This document shows positions 12,163-22,960 of a stretch of 47,412 nt of DNA, in pieces. This DNA is from Leucogyrophana mollusca. Lineage: Eukaryota; Basidiomycota; Agaricomycetes; Boletales. Position 1 is the stretch's first letter. Every line of letters starts with the position of its first letter. The stretch spans positions 1-47,412 of the forward strand of contig MU266548.1 of the NCBI GenBank assembly GCA_021014945.1, in the 5' to 3' direction. The translations under genes were made by a program, and so were the position numbers. The notes beneath the pieces are model-generated. The model saw nothing but the letters and a program-made list of their open reading frames with translations. It had not been told where the DNA came from and searched no databases.

Positions 12163-12901
12163 GATTGTCGTTGGCGAAGGGCTCCAAGTCTAATCGAAAC
12201 CGTCTAAAAGAAAAGAGCGAAAAGACAAAGGAAAGCAAAGAAGCAATACCGACCAATAAAAGCTTGGTTGGACCATTTTATTGGGGGAAACCGGGCTCTG
12301 CCGAAACCACGTGGCTTGCTGCTCACACTTCATTTTGACGATTCAAAACTCTATAGTATGCTGGCAGGACTACAGCTGCCCAGTTGGACAGACAACCGCG
12401 GGATACTTGCACGAAGGCCCGGAGGGCGTGTCCAGCGCCAAGCTACAGTATTCCAATCGCTAGGACACACCAGGAAAGCTCTGAGACAAGTCATATGTCC
12501 AAAACTTACACCAAAAGATTGGGGGAGGGAACGCACTATCTATAGATCTCCATTGCACCGAGTATAACGCAACGGTGGCAGCCTTGCAGACCGTGCGAGG
12601 GAAACGATTGCCTCGCGAAAGGGGCCATAATGACAACGCCTTAACGCCATCTAGATGCCCCAAAATCTTGGACAGAGCACTCAGGTGCAGCTCCAACTTG
12701 ACACGCCACTTCCATTTTGAATCGGATAATCGGACTCCGCAGAGGCTACTGACCAGACCCGAACCGACGTAGCGCAGCTAGGACTTAGAAGGAAACATAA
12801 GGAGACCTACATGCCTACCTACCCCGCTACTCAAGTACAAGGGCTTCGATCGCGGAATGAATAAGTACATAAATACTAATTGTCCAGGTTGTGCACGACA
12901 G
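12163..12901. other. Intergenic spacer upstream of the desaturase
   Basis: Contains the desaturase promoter/5' leader and the 3' UTR of the CK1-like gene. Frames present are short and featureless. Confidence 0.5.
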
Positions 12902-14739
12902 TTATCCAATGGCCTTGAGACGTGCTGCCAGCCCCTCCAAGAATGCAAACCCGTCTTTTGTAACGGTGCGCCCACTGCTCTTGTTAGTCACCGCCCCAAA
13001 GTCCGCAATCATCTTTGCCAAGGCCCTGTTATTGGGCGCAGAGCCGACATCACGCCGCAGACCCGCAACGAGGTTCAGCTTCACGTGGGCCGGTTGCAAC
13101 TCTGAGCCTGCCTCCTGAGTCGCACTGCTCCGCGTTCGTGAAGTCCGGAGAGGCTGGACAAATATGGATGGATCCGCGAGCTGTTTGTAGAGCGCATCGA
13201 GGAAGGTGAAGCCTTCCTTCGTTAATGCGCGTGATCGGCTCGATTGGAGGAACGTCGCAAACTCTGCGACGACATCGGAGAGCATCACGTTGTTGGTTGC
13301 GTTTTGGACGGACTGCTTCAGCCTGTGGAGCTCCATAACCTTGTTGAGCCGAGTCGGGGCGCGTGGCTGGGCGACTTGGCTGTTATCCTCATCGCTGCTA
13401 ATCTCGACTACGTCCTGTTTTTTTGGCTCTGTCTTGTCTGTCCGGGCAGGGGCGGGAATGTTGGTTTGATCGCCCAGTATGGGCCTACTGTTGAGCTGCA
13501 GCTTCGCCAGGTCGTGCAGAACGTTCTCCATATCTGCTGGGTCTGCAGGAGCGCGCCGTGGGGGGTTATAGGTGGGATTCGCCTGAAACACACCATCTGT
13601 CATCAGCACTTCCAAACGAAACCTTGTGCGTACCTGAGGCACCGGTGGTGGTGGCCAGATGAATTGCTCGATATCAGTAAACCCGTGCTTGCCTGCAAGC
13701 TCTTTAAACTCCTCCTTCCAGTGGTCGTAGTCAGGGCATTCTGCAAACTTCAATCGGCGGCAATAACGGAGGAATTCTTCGAACTCGGAGGGCATTCCTC
13801 GACACAGAGATTCTGGGCTACCCCGTTTCTTTGCCCGCTTGATGCGATCGTGCTGTTCATCTGTCTTTGGCACACCGTTACGTGTCCACGCGAGTCCCCC
13901 TGGAGTGAGCATGTGGATCAACATCAGCGCTGCAGCCTCTAGATCGTCGCGCCGCGAAGGTACTGTCGGCCATGCGACGGTCATCAGTCAATTATAACTA
14001 TCCTATAGATAAACAAACACTGACCCGTTCCCCGACAATGAACATTTACCGACGTGAACCAGTAATTACCCAGAAAATCGCGCTTCTGCTTGCTGTCTGG
14101 GATGTGTCGTCGTGTGCGAGAATCGATATAACGCTTCGAGAAACCAAAGTCGATCATGTAAATCGTTTTCTCGTTCGGAGGCAACCCGATAGCGCAGTTT
14201 CCGAGCTGTATATCCCTATGTAGGACCTCACGGTTATGCATTATTTGCAGGCGCGAGATCTACTCGCAATACCAGGACTGAGTTCTGGACGATCCACGAT
14301 AATGATCATGATGCTTACGAGTTGTATCGCAACGCAGCACACCGTCCGCAAATCCACTGTGGGGTTTCCGCTCTTCTTAAATAGGCTCTCTAAGCTCGAC
14401 CCTAGCAGATCTATGACGAGGAAATCCCATTGCCCTTGGACGCCCGAAGCCCATAGGGTGGGCATACCCTCACCACCTTGCAAAAGTGGATAGCAGCTCC
14501 GCTCATAAATGTTGGTCGGGCATTCATGGTCAACGTCTTGTACCTTGAGTGCAACGCGGACACCCGTGTGTACATTATAAGCTTTGAATATCGAGCCTGA
14601 TCATGTCGAAATGCGTTAGGCGCCATACTCGCGTTGTGAACACCATTAACTCGCCTGAATATCCTGATCCTAGACATTCTTCAAGCCAGTAGTTGCCAAG
14701 CCTTCGAGGAATAGGATCCTTTGGAATATTATCGCCCAT
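12902..14739 (-). CDS. CK1-like protein kinase with duplicated C-terminal module
   Basis: Casein-kinase-1-type Ser/Thr kinase. In order: LGSGYSGSIFKAYNVHTG (Gly loop, spliced across an apparent GC-AG intron 14597-14654), VRVALKVQ (ATP-anchoring Lys), FLVIDLLGSSLESLF (hinge), VLHRDIQLGN (catalytic loop), YMIDFGFSKRY (DFG) and VPSRRDDLEAAA (CK1 hallmark). The catalytic-loop Lys of HRDxK is Gln here. After the kinase core comes a linker with VVEISSDED (possible SUMO-interaction motif), then two tandem ~58-residue repeats encoded at 13169-13348 and 12908-13084. Each repeat ends in TK-E/D-GF-T/A-FL-D/E-x-L. An in-frame ATG at 14799 would add 20 residues. Similar CK1 paralogues are expanded in Agaricomycetes; the tail module is unknown to me. 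Confidence 0.82.
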
Positions 14740-15220
14740 AGTGGGACGGCAAATAACTGAAGCAGCAAAGTAAGGTGGGCTAGCGGGTGATGTATTCAAA
14801 ACACAAGCTTTGAGCCGAGTACCGAGCGGTGACGGTGTTCAAAGTGATGTTCTCGGGTACTGCGTTATTTGCTGGAGAGTGATGTGTTATAGATGAAAAG
14901 CAAGCCGCTACTTTTCCCTGCTTGAGATGCACACTGACAGCAACTTGCAGCTGGAGCATTTCATGCAACGCGTCGATCACGTGGTGATTGAACACGCCCC
15001 ACGTGGTTACGATTCCGAAACTAAATTACATACTCTCTGGGCGGCCCGGCTGAATACACCACCGGTGACCACCACCGCCACTGGCTATTACCCCATCTCG
15101 TGTGCTCTGGTAGGCTCTAATACTGATAACTTAGGCGAAGGCGGTTTCACGCCTTTCGAAACGTCGCTGCCTCTCTCGGAAGTTCTTTGAGAACGGGATC
15201 CAAGTCCTTGAGACCACAAT
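14740..15220. promoter_or_regulatory. Divergent promoter region
   Basis: Separates the leftward CK1-like gene from the rightward thioesterase-fold gene. No recognisable site was found, and frames inside it lack domain content. Confidence 0.4.
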
Positions 15221-16161
15221 ATGCCTTCATTCATCACAGACGATGATACTGACATTCACCTCCGCCCTGCTGAATCTAACCCATCTCCTCGAATAAAACC
15301 ACCCCCTAAAACATCCTCAATCCCAGTTCCGTTTTCCTACTTTCCTAGCGATGACGGCACAGACGAGAACCTCTTGATCTTACTCCATGGCCTCGGTGCG
15401 CACCGATCCGCTCATGAACGTTCTGCTGACTCCGACACGAACTGCTAAAGGAGACACCCACGTACCATTCAGCAAACTCGGTCGGCAGCTGAACCTTCCT
15501 CAGACAGCCACACTTGCACTCCGTGCACCTGATCAGTGAGCAGTACACACCGCTGTGTACGTACGTGACTAATGATGACATTGGTGAACCCAGGATTCCA
15601 TTCCTATACGAACAAGCCTTCCAATGGTACACCTCTTTTGATCCTCTCGGAGAGCTCCTCGATAGACCTAACCCAACGCCGGCACTCGACCTCCTCCTGA
15701 GAGTCCTTACACACCTCACTGGGGAGTGTGGATGGCCTCCGGGGAGGATCCATTTATTTGGGTTTGCCCAGGGAGGGAGCGTTGCCGCCGAGGTCTGCAT
15801 TTTATGGTGGAGGCGCGAATTACAGCGCCAGAAATCCAAAGAAGGCGATCCTCGTCCCCTCGGTTCACTCATCAGCATATCTGGCCCAATGCTCTCTTAT
15901 CCAACGTTATCGTCACCATGCCTCACACCTGCGCTCGTGTTCCATCGTGCACCCCCGTCCGAGCTCGCATTGCCTAATGACGCACTGACGTCGTTCAGGA
16001 AGGCGTTTGTCTCTGTGTTGGAGGTTAAAAAGGCTGGTGATGGTATGCCGCGCTCAAAGGATGAGTGGGAGCCTTTGATGCGGTTCTGGAGTGAGAAGCT
16101 GGAGAGAAGGCAGGGTGAGGGATTGTATGAAGTCATGACAAGTGGCATTTCTCGGTCATGA
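15221..16161 (+). CDS. Acyl-protein-thioesterase/phospholipase-fold protein lacking the catalytic Ser
   Basis: Alpha/beta-hydrolase of the phospholipase/carboxylesterase (APT1-like) type. Exons 15221-15395, 15451-15535 and 15594-16161 splice in frame. Visible landmarks are LLILLHGLGDTHVPFSKLG (oxyanion-hole LHGLGD), TATLALRAPDQIPF, WYTSFDPLGE and RIHLFGFAQGGSVAAE. The last is the nucleophile elbow, where the family has G-x-S-x-G; this gene encodes Ala (codon gcc) in place of Ser. The usual downstream Asp and His are also not evident (PALVFHRAPPSELAL). I therefore read it as a pseudo-hydrolase that may bind acyl groups or proteins. The gene is otherwise intact, with about 275 residues. Fungal relatives with GFAQGG exist to my recollection, so the loss is probably ancestral rather than recent damage. 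Confidence 0.8.
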
Positions 16162-16622
16162 TGCAACATTCACACACCCCCTACCCTCCGGAGTGTAATC
16201 TTGTTAGAGGGTTCAGACTTTGGATCGACATAAGGCGAGCCAGAGGACCCAGATCACCTATAGATGTTCGGGTAAAGACAGGTTGGAAACAAGCTGGTCA
16301 GATGTTTATATTGCAGAATCAGGAGACGACAAAGCTGAAGCAATAAAGAGCACAAGATATGATGGATGGCGAGGGAGGGACGAAGGAGAGACGCAGGGTC
16401 GGATTCGTCGTCGGGAGTGCCTGGCTTGCTGCGAGGACGGGGGGGAAGGTGATCAAACTACGGTAAAGATTGATTTGCAGACAGGTAGTCCCGTGTAATA
16501 TATGACCGGTTAACATCTTGCAGAGAAGACCAGTGCTTGCCAGCAACTCATTTCCCAGTGGTTCTCAAGATTGACGAGCATGCAAAGAGTTTCACACTCC
16601 TTGGTGACGCTGACCGTACCAT
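16162..16622. other. Convergent intergenic spacer
   Basis: Between the stops of the thioesterase-fold and PfkB genes. Both 3' UTRs; no other feature supported. Confidence 0.5.
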
Positions 16623-18409
16623 TTACTCAAACCACCCAGCCCTCCTCATCTCCTCCACAAGATCCTCCCACCCCTTCCCTCGTCCCCTCGCCTTCCGGCC
16701 AGCAAGCTCCGTTGCGAACCTGCCCAAGTCCAGGTCAGCGTCGCCTAATATAACCAACAGCTAATAAATAATCATACCTCAAGCACTCATCTAATCTCCA
16801 CTTGCCATCACCTCCACTCGTCCCTCCACCAACACTTGCATTCGCCTCAGGTGAATACGGTGGACCGGGCAGGAGCCGTCTACTCAGCGAGTACATCATC
16901 CCTGCCACAAACGCGTCCTGTGCGCCTTCTTCATCGAGAGAGTCTTCCTCCTGAGCCTGTACTTGACCGTGGACGTGGTTTCCATTTCCAATCCCCTGAA
17001 GCCCACCTATTCGGCTCCCTTGATTGGCACCGTTTCCGTTTCTTTCATTGTGATCGTGCCCGTTTCTCTCACCATGAGAGAATACGTCTCCCTCACTGTG
17101 CGCCGAAACGTCAACAGAAGGCTGAGAAGGAGACGGCGAGTGCCCCGGTTCCGAAGAGTACCCGCTGTTCCTCTCCCGGTGCGTAGCAGTATACCCGCTT
17201 GAATCAGGAGAATGACTACGCCCGGCCCAGAAATCGCTCCCGCTGCGCACGCTCTCGACGCCATCTTCCGCCCCTAGCCCTGTGTAGCCATGTGAGTGGC
17301 CATTACCATTTGCACCCCCGTTTACATTCACGTTCCCCTTCGGACTGGGTGGGGCCCACCCAGAACTCTGCAGGTAATCACGTGTAGGGACACTCAAGAG
17401 CGCGGCGCCTTCTCGCCCGCAGTGCGCGATGAGGAGGGCATGGGGCGGTGCAAGGCGGGCGAGCGAGAGAAGGAGGGCACGCGGGGACGTGGGTGGTTGA
17501 GTAGGCGGTTGGGAAACAAATATGACGTCTGCGTGTGGAATTAACTGTATACGTATATCAGTAAACCGTCACGCGAGCAAGAAACAAGTATTGAATGACT
17601 GACGACCTCGACGCCCTCCTTCGCTCTCCTGCCCAAGTCGACGCTAAATACGCAGTGGGAGCGCCATTTGCGTTCACGTGCAAGGCCATCTACTCCGAGG
17701 ATGTTGGCGAGTGTCGCCTTCACGCTCCGCGCCTCGAAGTGCAGCCAGTCAAAGGGGGCCGGGGATGCTGGGTTCGGGGTCGGTGGACTCGAGTTAGAGT
17801 GAGGGCGACCCGAGCTGGAGTGGGGACGTGACCCTGACTGCGAGACACGCGGCTGTGACTGTGTTGCAGGCGATGGTTGGGCTGGTGCAACGTGTGCGTA
17901 GTTTTCCGGAGCAAGCAGGGGTCCTAGGAGGGCAATAAAGTCTTCGTGGGATATGTCCGGAAGTGGGTTATGATTTATCACCGAGCGCGTATTCGTGTCC
18001 ACTACAAGCAAATCAGGTTAGAAGACGGGCGAAATATTGCTGGTGAAGACTGCTCACATGCATGCATAACCCATGCACAAGGAACACCTTTCCCCTCCCA
18101 GATCTTACAATACCTTGTGCTTATGCCCTGATTCTCGAGCTCATCCCGCAGTCTCACCGCGTCGTCGTTGTCGCCTAGGCTTGCAATAAGCATAGGCTCT
18201 ACATCGTGACCAAACTCGGCGAGGAGGGCAAGGATTTTGCCCGCAGACCCGCCGCGGACGGAGTGGACGGCGTGTGCGCGGCTGGCCGTTGCTGGTGTGG
18301 GATGTGTGGGGAGAGTAAGAGTATAAGCATTAAATATTGTTCCAGTACTGAATATCCGAAGTGTTTTTGAGGGAGCAGCGGTGATCGTGTCGCGGCGGAG
18401 GCGCGCCAT
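16623..18409 (-). CDS. PfkB-family (ribokinase/ketohexokinase-like) sugar kinase with long inserts
   Basis: Phosphotransferase of the ribokinase superfamily, probably cytosolic. From ATG 18409 (MARLRRDTITAAP): FSTGTIFNAYTLTLP, VRGGSAGKILALLAEFG (substrate-binding Gly-Gly), MLIASLGDNDDA, GISTRYCKIWEGKGVPCAWVMHA, then RSVINHNPLPDIS. Next are HCVFSVDLGRRAKEGVE, LIPHADVIFVSQ and the ATP/anion-hole signature EEGAQDAFVAGMMYSLSR, where the canonical GAGD is GAQD but the catalytic Asp is kept. Introns: 18002-18057, 17545-17603 and 16720-16777; the last exon ends RRAGWFE. Two low-complexity inserts interrupt the fold: a Ser/Pro/Gln/His stretch (~17720-17880) and a Gly/Asn/His/Ser stretch (~16960-17360). 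An upstream in-frame ATG at 18520 is possible. Layout resembles ketohexokinase, but the sugar is not provable. Confidence 0.8.
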
Positions 18410-19379
18410 TGCAGCAGGAACAAAAAATTGGTTATATCCAAAATGGAAATCCGGACGCCGAATACGGCATCCCGCCGGCACTGTCAGAGGGCCGACCCGA
18501 CGCCCGACAAATACAACCACAACCAGGCTCGAGTCGAATATTGATACATTTACAAGACGTACCAGGACGTACCTCGCTTCGCTCCGGTGGCAAAAACGGA
18601 CTCAGCCAATGAGAATGAGAATCCATTCCTATTGCGAAAAATATTGACAGTACAGCAGATGTATAGTATAAGATGTTGTATTCACTACTCGACTCCCGTT
18701 CCCATGCAAAACCAAGCGCACTGCAGTCACAGTCAGTATACATCTGCAAGGGTATTTGAATAATCTCAGCGAGCCGGCGATTCCATCACGACATCCAAGG
18801 TCAGAAGAGCGCGAGTGGGAGTGATGATTGGGGGAAAGGAGAGGGGGGGTTTAAGAACAAAAGCAAGGTATTGTGATTCTGAAGTGAGACATGTGTCGGA
18901 GGACAAAAAGAGACAAAGCGCGAAGAAGAGCACTGAAACAAATGCAAAAGAATGAGAAAAAAGACTCACACGGGAGGCATCAAAGCAATGGCCACAGAAA
19001 CGGGCAAAGCAACGGCTCCAGCGACGGGCAAAGCGCAGAGAGGTCCCAGCAAGCTAAAGAGAGCATATATAAGGGAGCGTCGAAAGAACAGGCAAAGCAG
19101 ACGGAAAAGGAAGGGAGCAAACAGATCTAAACGAATGCGGGGGAGCTGGATATATATACGAAAGATATCATTACAGGGCAAACAAAACACCAAACGTATT
19201 GGGTGAGACCAACCTACATCTGCCCCAGAGCCTGCTTCGCCAATTTCTCCACGATGTCAGCAGATACTTGGAGCTCTGCTAACTGTATCTTGTCCGCCTT
19301 GGCGAAGCCCAGATCTACAAGGCAATACGCACCTTTTTTCGCTACAGATGGGTCCCACGATTGTGGCCAGGTCTGAGAT
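18410..19379. other. Gene-free spacer left of the FunK1 cluster
   Basis: Holds the PfkB promoter, then purine-rich DNA with a short imperfect repeat (acgggcaaagc at about 19000 and 19025). Short frames on both strands lack domain content. One leftward frame with a fair splice acceptor is discussed among the rejected items. Confidence 0.4.
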
Positions 19380-20721
19380 CTGAAGTCACGCCAAGTGGCG
19401 TCACTGTCCAAATACTTCGTCTGTACGATCACCAGAGTCCCAGCAATTGCAATTAACTTCATCCAGAATCCCCCGCACTTCCTTGTGTTTCTTTTTCTGC
19501 CTGCAGCAGCTGTCGCTCGCAACTGCGGCAAAAACACCTTGTTCAAGCCTAAAGCCTATTTCAACTTCGCTAAAGGAGCGGGGCCTTCACATTCAGGCGG
19601 GTGGCGTCAACTTACCCTTCACCGAGAACCCGAGGAGAGAGTGACGCATTTCGGAGTCGACTGGCGCGCCACCGACGTGTTTTGCGTAATCAGCCCCCGG
19701 CTGGAGAAGCAGTACCCCGGGAAGGACATGGTTACGAAGGTGTTATGGCCAGAGGAGTCACGCACTAGCGAACCAGCCATCCTGAAGCAAGTAGACCAGC
19801 TCGCCAAAGGAAACCCAAAGGCCCGGAGTCACATTCCCGAACCCCACTTCTGGCGCAAGCTCGAGAACTCCACGGCAGAACTCCAAGAAGTGCTGAGTAT
19901 CGCTGGCGCCAGGGAGGGAAGTCGCTCACTGTACATCCTCGTTTTCCCGAAGCTATTACCTATCACCGAGCTCTCTGGAGACGAGTTCCACTCCGCGTGG
20001 CGGGATTGTGTCTTTTGTAAGCCCAAACATCCTGCGATTGCATTATTACCTGACACCACCTGTAGGCCATCGCGAGCTTTGGGAAGGAGGCATTCACCAC
20101 CGGGACATCAGTGTTGGCAATCTGATGTGCTATAGGGATGAATTAGGCCGAGCAGTAGGGGTTCTAAACGACTTCGACCTCGCCACTTTGGCGGAAAACG
20201 AAGCCCCTAGTGGAAACCAGCGCACGGGCACGGTCCCGTTCATGGCTCGAGAGTTGCTCAGTCCGGAAGGTCTCGACGGGGAAATCACGCATATGTATCG
20301 ACACGACGCGGAATCTTTTATCTGGGTCCTGGTATGGGTCTGCCTCCGCTTTCGCGAAGGTCAGGAGAGGAGGCAGCAATCTCGACTTCTCGATGCATGG
20401 CTGAAAGCCGATGAGGAGACATGCAGGGATAAAAAGAATACTTTTATTCTTGAAGATTTTGCCACGGTTACCCCGTCACCTTCGCACGAGCGGAACTGGC
20501 GTCTGGCAATGAGCCTGATGACTATGTTACACCGACGGGGTCGTCGATCGTCCCCTTCGAGCGATAGTGACGACGAGGATGTTCATGGAGCAGAGAAAGA
20601 ACGTTTCGTGGCGAGCCATGATGAGGCCCTCTTCAGGGAGTTCGAGGTCGCAAAGGAGAAACATGAATCGTGGATAAAGCGACAAGCCGCTCGAGCACTT
20701 GCGAAGTCTGCGAAATCCTGA
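19380..20721 (+). pseudogene. FunK1-type kinase, copy 1, 5'-truncated and frameshifted
   Basis: Fungal-type protein kinase (FunK1) lacking the N-terminal ~300 residues present in the copy at 24030-26632. Similarity to that copy starts weakly near 19380. Between ~19490 and 19610 the matching residues jump between frames (CLQQLSLA in one, NTLFKP in another, KPISTSLKERG back in the first). From ~19610 the frame is open and well preserved: ERVTHFGVDWRATDVF, MVTKVLWPEE (Lys), then an intron at about 20013-20059. After it come HHRDISVGNLM (catalytic loop, Ser in place of Lys), LNDFDLA (DFD for DFG), FMARELLSPEGLDGEITHMY, YRHDAESFIWVLVWV and HERNWRLAMSLM, ending ARALAKSAKS. Without its N-terminus and with the shifts it is probably not a working kinase. 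Confidence 0.75.
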
Positions 20722-21035
20722 ATCATACCTGCAACCTCAAAAATATCCGGGCTTCTGCCACGGTCCCCGTGTATGATCATTACTGTATATGAACATTGCT
20801 GTGATCTTTACCTCCCCCATTGGCACCTTGACATTGCCTCAACAGTCCTCATGCATTCGCGCCGGTAATCAATGTTGAGTGGTGGCTTTCGAGACGTCAC
20901 ACGCTTTAGGACATTCACGAGGACTCGGATGCCTAACATTGCCCACGGGCCACGATGCCTGCCCATAACTGGCTCGGATATGACCCCACTAAACTCACGG
21001 TCTTGCGAGTTCTGGCTGGGATTCACTGACATTTC
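19380..21035 (+). repeat. Inverted-repeat arm A (FunK1 copy 1 plus 3' flank)
   Basis: Matches the reverse complement of about 23700-25405. The match includes the kinase and ~310 bases past its stop, for example CCCCATTGGCACCT near 20815 and a shared ACTAAACTCA.G.TCT.GCGA near 20985. The spacer between arms is about 2.7 kb and holds a DUF6534 gene. Confidence 0.75.
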
Positions 21036-21668
21036 ACAAGCTTCGAGTGCTCTGTCACGATGGCCTCGAAGGCGCCAGTCACGTGCGCCTCGGTCGTGGC
21101 CGGCGCTGGATTGCCTCGCTGCGGCAGTGCCGGACGACCATCGAACCCTCAGAGGGCAGCCTGCATCTTGCCAAGACGGCGATGAAACGTTTCGGGCGCT
21201 CGCAGGGCAGGCCATGGAGTCTCAGGACACGGAAGAATTCTCTGTGGCGGAGATGTCTGATTCCGCTGTGATGTTGCACCGTGCCCAGCCGATGAGTCTG
21301 ACGGCGGTAGTTGCGATGTGTGAGCGCTCCGGTACGTGGTTACTCTCATCAACAGAGGGATTGCAAGCGATTTGATCCTGAGTACAGATAGCCTCCAATA
21401 AACTAAGATCACGGATAGCCTACCATCTGTTGGTCTCAGGTTCTGGCGCTGGCGGTACATTTTTCGTGCCTGTCCTTGGCCTGTCCTGTATTTTTACTTT
21501 TCACTGTGCTATGTTTTCCAGATTGGCGACCCAGGAATGCCTCTCCCCTATCGCCATCGTGAATGTTTGCTGTGGTCCTTATCACCATGATGGTGAGCAC
21601 CGCCGACCTGTGGTATAAGTGCTATAAATCTATGGCACGTCCTTGTAAATTTCGCGAAACATCACACC
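21036..21668. other. Spacer upstream of DUF6534 gene 1
   Basis: No domain-bearing frame. A TATA-like GGTATAAG near 21612 lies ~55 bases before the DUF6534 start codon and could be its promoter. Confidence 0.35.
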
Positions 21669-22960
21669 ATGACCAGCCTCGAAGGCCCATTATCGAATAT
21701 CAATGTTACTGTCATTGTCGTGCCGGTGAATATGGGGACGGTTGCTACCTCGTTGCTCTTCGGCTGCTGCGTGATTCAAGCGCATATTTACTATAGCGGC
21801 TTCGCCAAAGACCATCTCGTGATCAAGCTCATGGTGAGCGTGGTACGGGTGGGTGCAAATACGTTTCTAATTATGTGCCACAGGTCGCCCTTGTAATGTG
21901 AGTTGGGCAATACAACCAGCTCATATATCTGTCCTGACGTCCACAAGGATGTTGGAGCTCGCGCATCTCGCGTGCACCGTTGCCACCATGTGGTTCATAG
22001 CGGTCACCGCATACGAAAACCCGGCGAGGCTCGCTGTCTGGCCCCCAGGCGGCATCGTCATCATCCCAATCACTGCCGTCACCAGATTTATCGTCCAGGT
22101 CCGCTGACACGCGACTTCATCCGGTTCATTCAAGGGCTGACGGTTACAATACAGTCTTACTTCACATTTCGCCTCTGGAAGCTCACGAATGCGGTTCTCC
22201 TGCCGATGCTGTGCATGATTCTCAGCCTGTTCACCGCCGGGGTCAGCTTTGCGGTCTGCGGGATAGCGTTCAGGATGACGAGCCTCGTCGCCTTCTATGC
22301 TACACAGAACCTGCTGATCACGATGTGGTGGGTCAGCCAGTCAGTCGCCGATGCGACGTTGACCCTCGCACTGGTCTATCACCTCCGGCGAAAGCGCACT
22401 GCGGGGTTCTCGCGGTAAGCGCTTTTCTGAAATACGTACTATCTTTTGGCCTCATTATACTCGCTGCAGGACTTCGATGTCGGTTAATAGGATTATATTG
22501 TGGACAGCAGGTGAACAGGAAATTGTATTTCACCTTTAGAATGGATCCCTCATACTGCCTCACTCGCGCCAGAGACCGGCTTGTTTAGCAGGTGAGCTTC
22601 CCCCTTTCCAATCTGCATAAAGAAAGTGACACATGTGCCGATGTTTGATAGCATCTTTGCGCTCTTGGTTCTCGCCTTTGTAAGCTGTGCACCATTAACC
22701 TCGTTGGTTGCCGCTCACGCTTTTCCCAGTTTTTGACTATGGAAAACAAATGTAGGCCTCCTTTTCCCTGTTATCCGAACGCATGTAGGCTGAAACGCGA
22801 CCAAGACGTCTGGAATGGATTATCTGCCTGTGTTGGATCCAGTATGCGATTTCGCCGTGATTTAGGAGGCACTCACGCATGCTCTTCCTCCAGTTTACGG
22901 AAACTCGTTGTTGGCAATGTCGGCTCTCCCTGCCTCTCTCGGCCTGTATTCCGCTCATGA
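21669..22960 (+). CDS. DUF6534-type multi-pass membrane protein, gene 1
   Basis: Integral membrane protein of the Agaricomycete DUF6534 family; function unknown. Start at 21669 (MTSLEGPLSNINVT). Hydrophobic segments: VVPVNMGTVATSLLFGCCV, LAHLACTVATMWFIAV, IVIIPITAVTRFIVQ, then YFTFRLWKLT, VLLPMLCMILSLFTAGVSF and ITMWWVSQSVADATLTLAL, followed by YHLRRKRTAGF. Short introns then join RTSMSVNRIILWTAG, ETGLFSS and SIFALLVLAF. The conserved R-T-S-x-S-V-N/D-R and ETG exons occur at the same intron borders in gene 2. The last exon (from ~22730, FLTMENKCR...) fits the family poorly, so the 3' end may be decayed. It lies inside the loop of the inverted FunK1 pair. Confidence 0.65.

Noticed and set aside
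19214..19546. Leftward frame with a possible TACAG acceptor and a 66-residue terminal exon
   Set aside because: Its 5' part overlaps weak similarity to FunK1 intron/exon sequence on the other strand, and no upstream exons exist. It could be a gene 3' end cut by the FunK1 duplication, but I cannot support it.
20872..21375. 167-codon plus-strand frame downstream of FunK1 copy 1
   Set aside because: Begins inside the shared 3' flank and has no recognisable motif; the homologous flank of copy 2 does not keep the frame.
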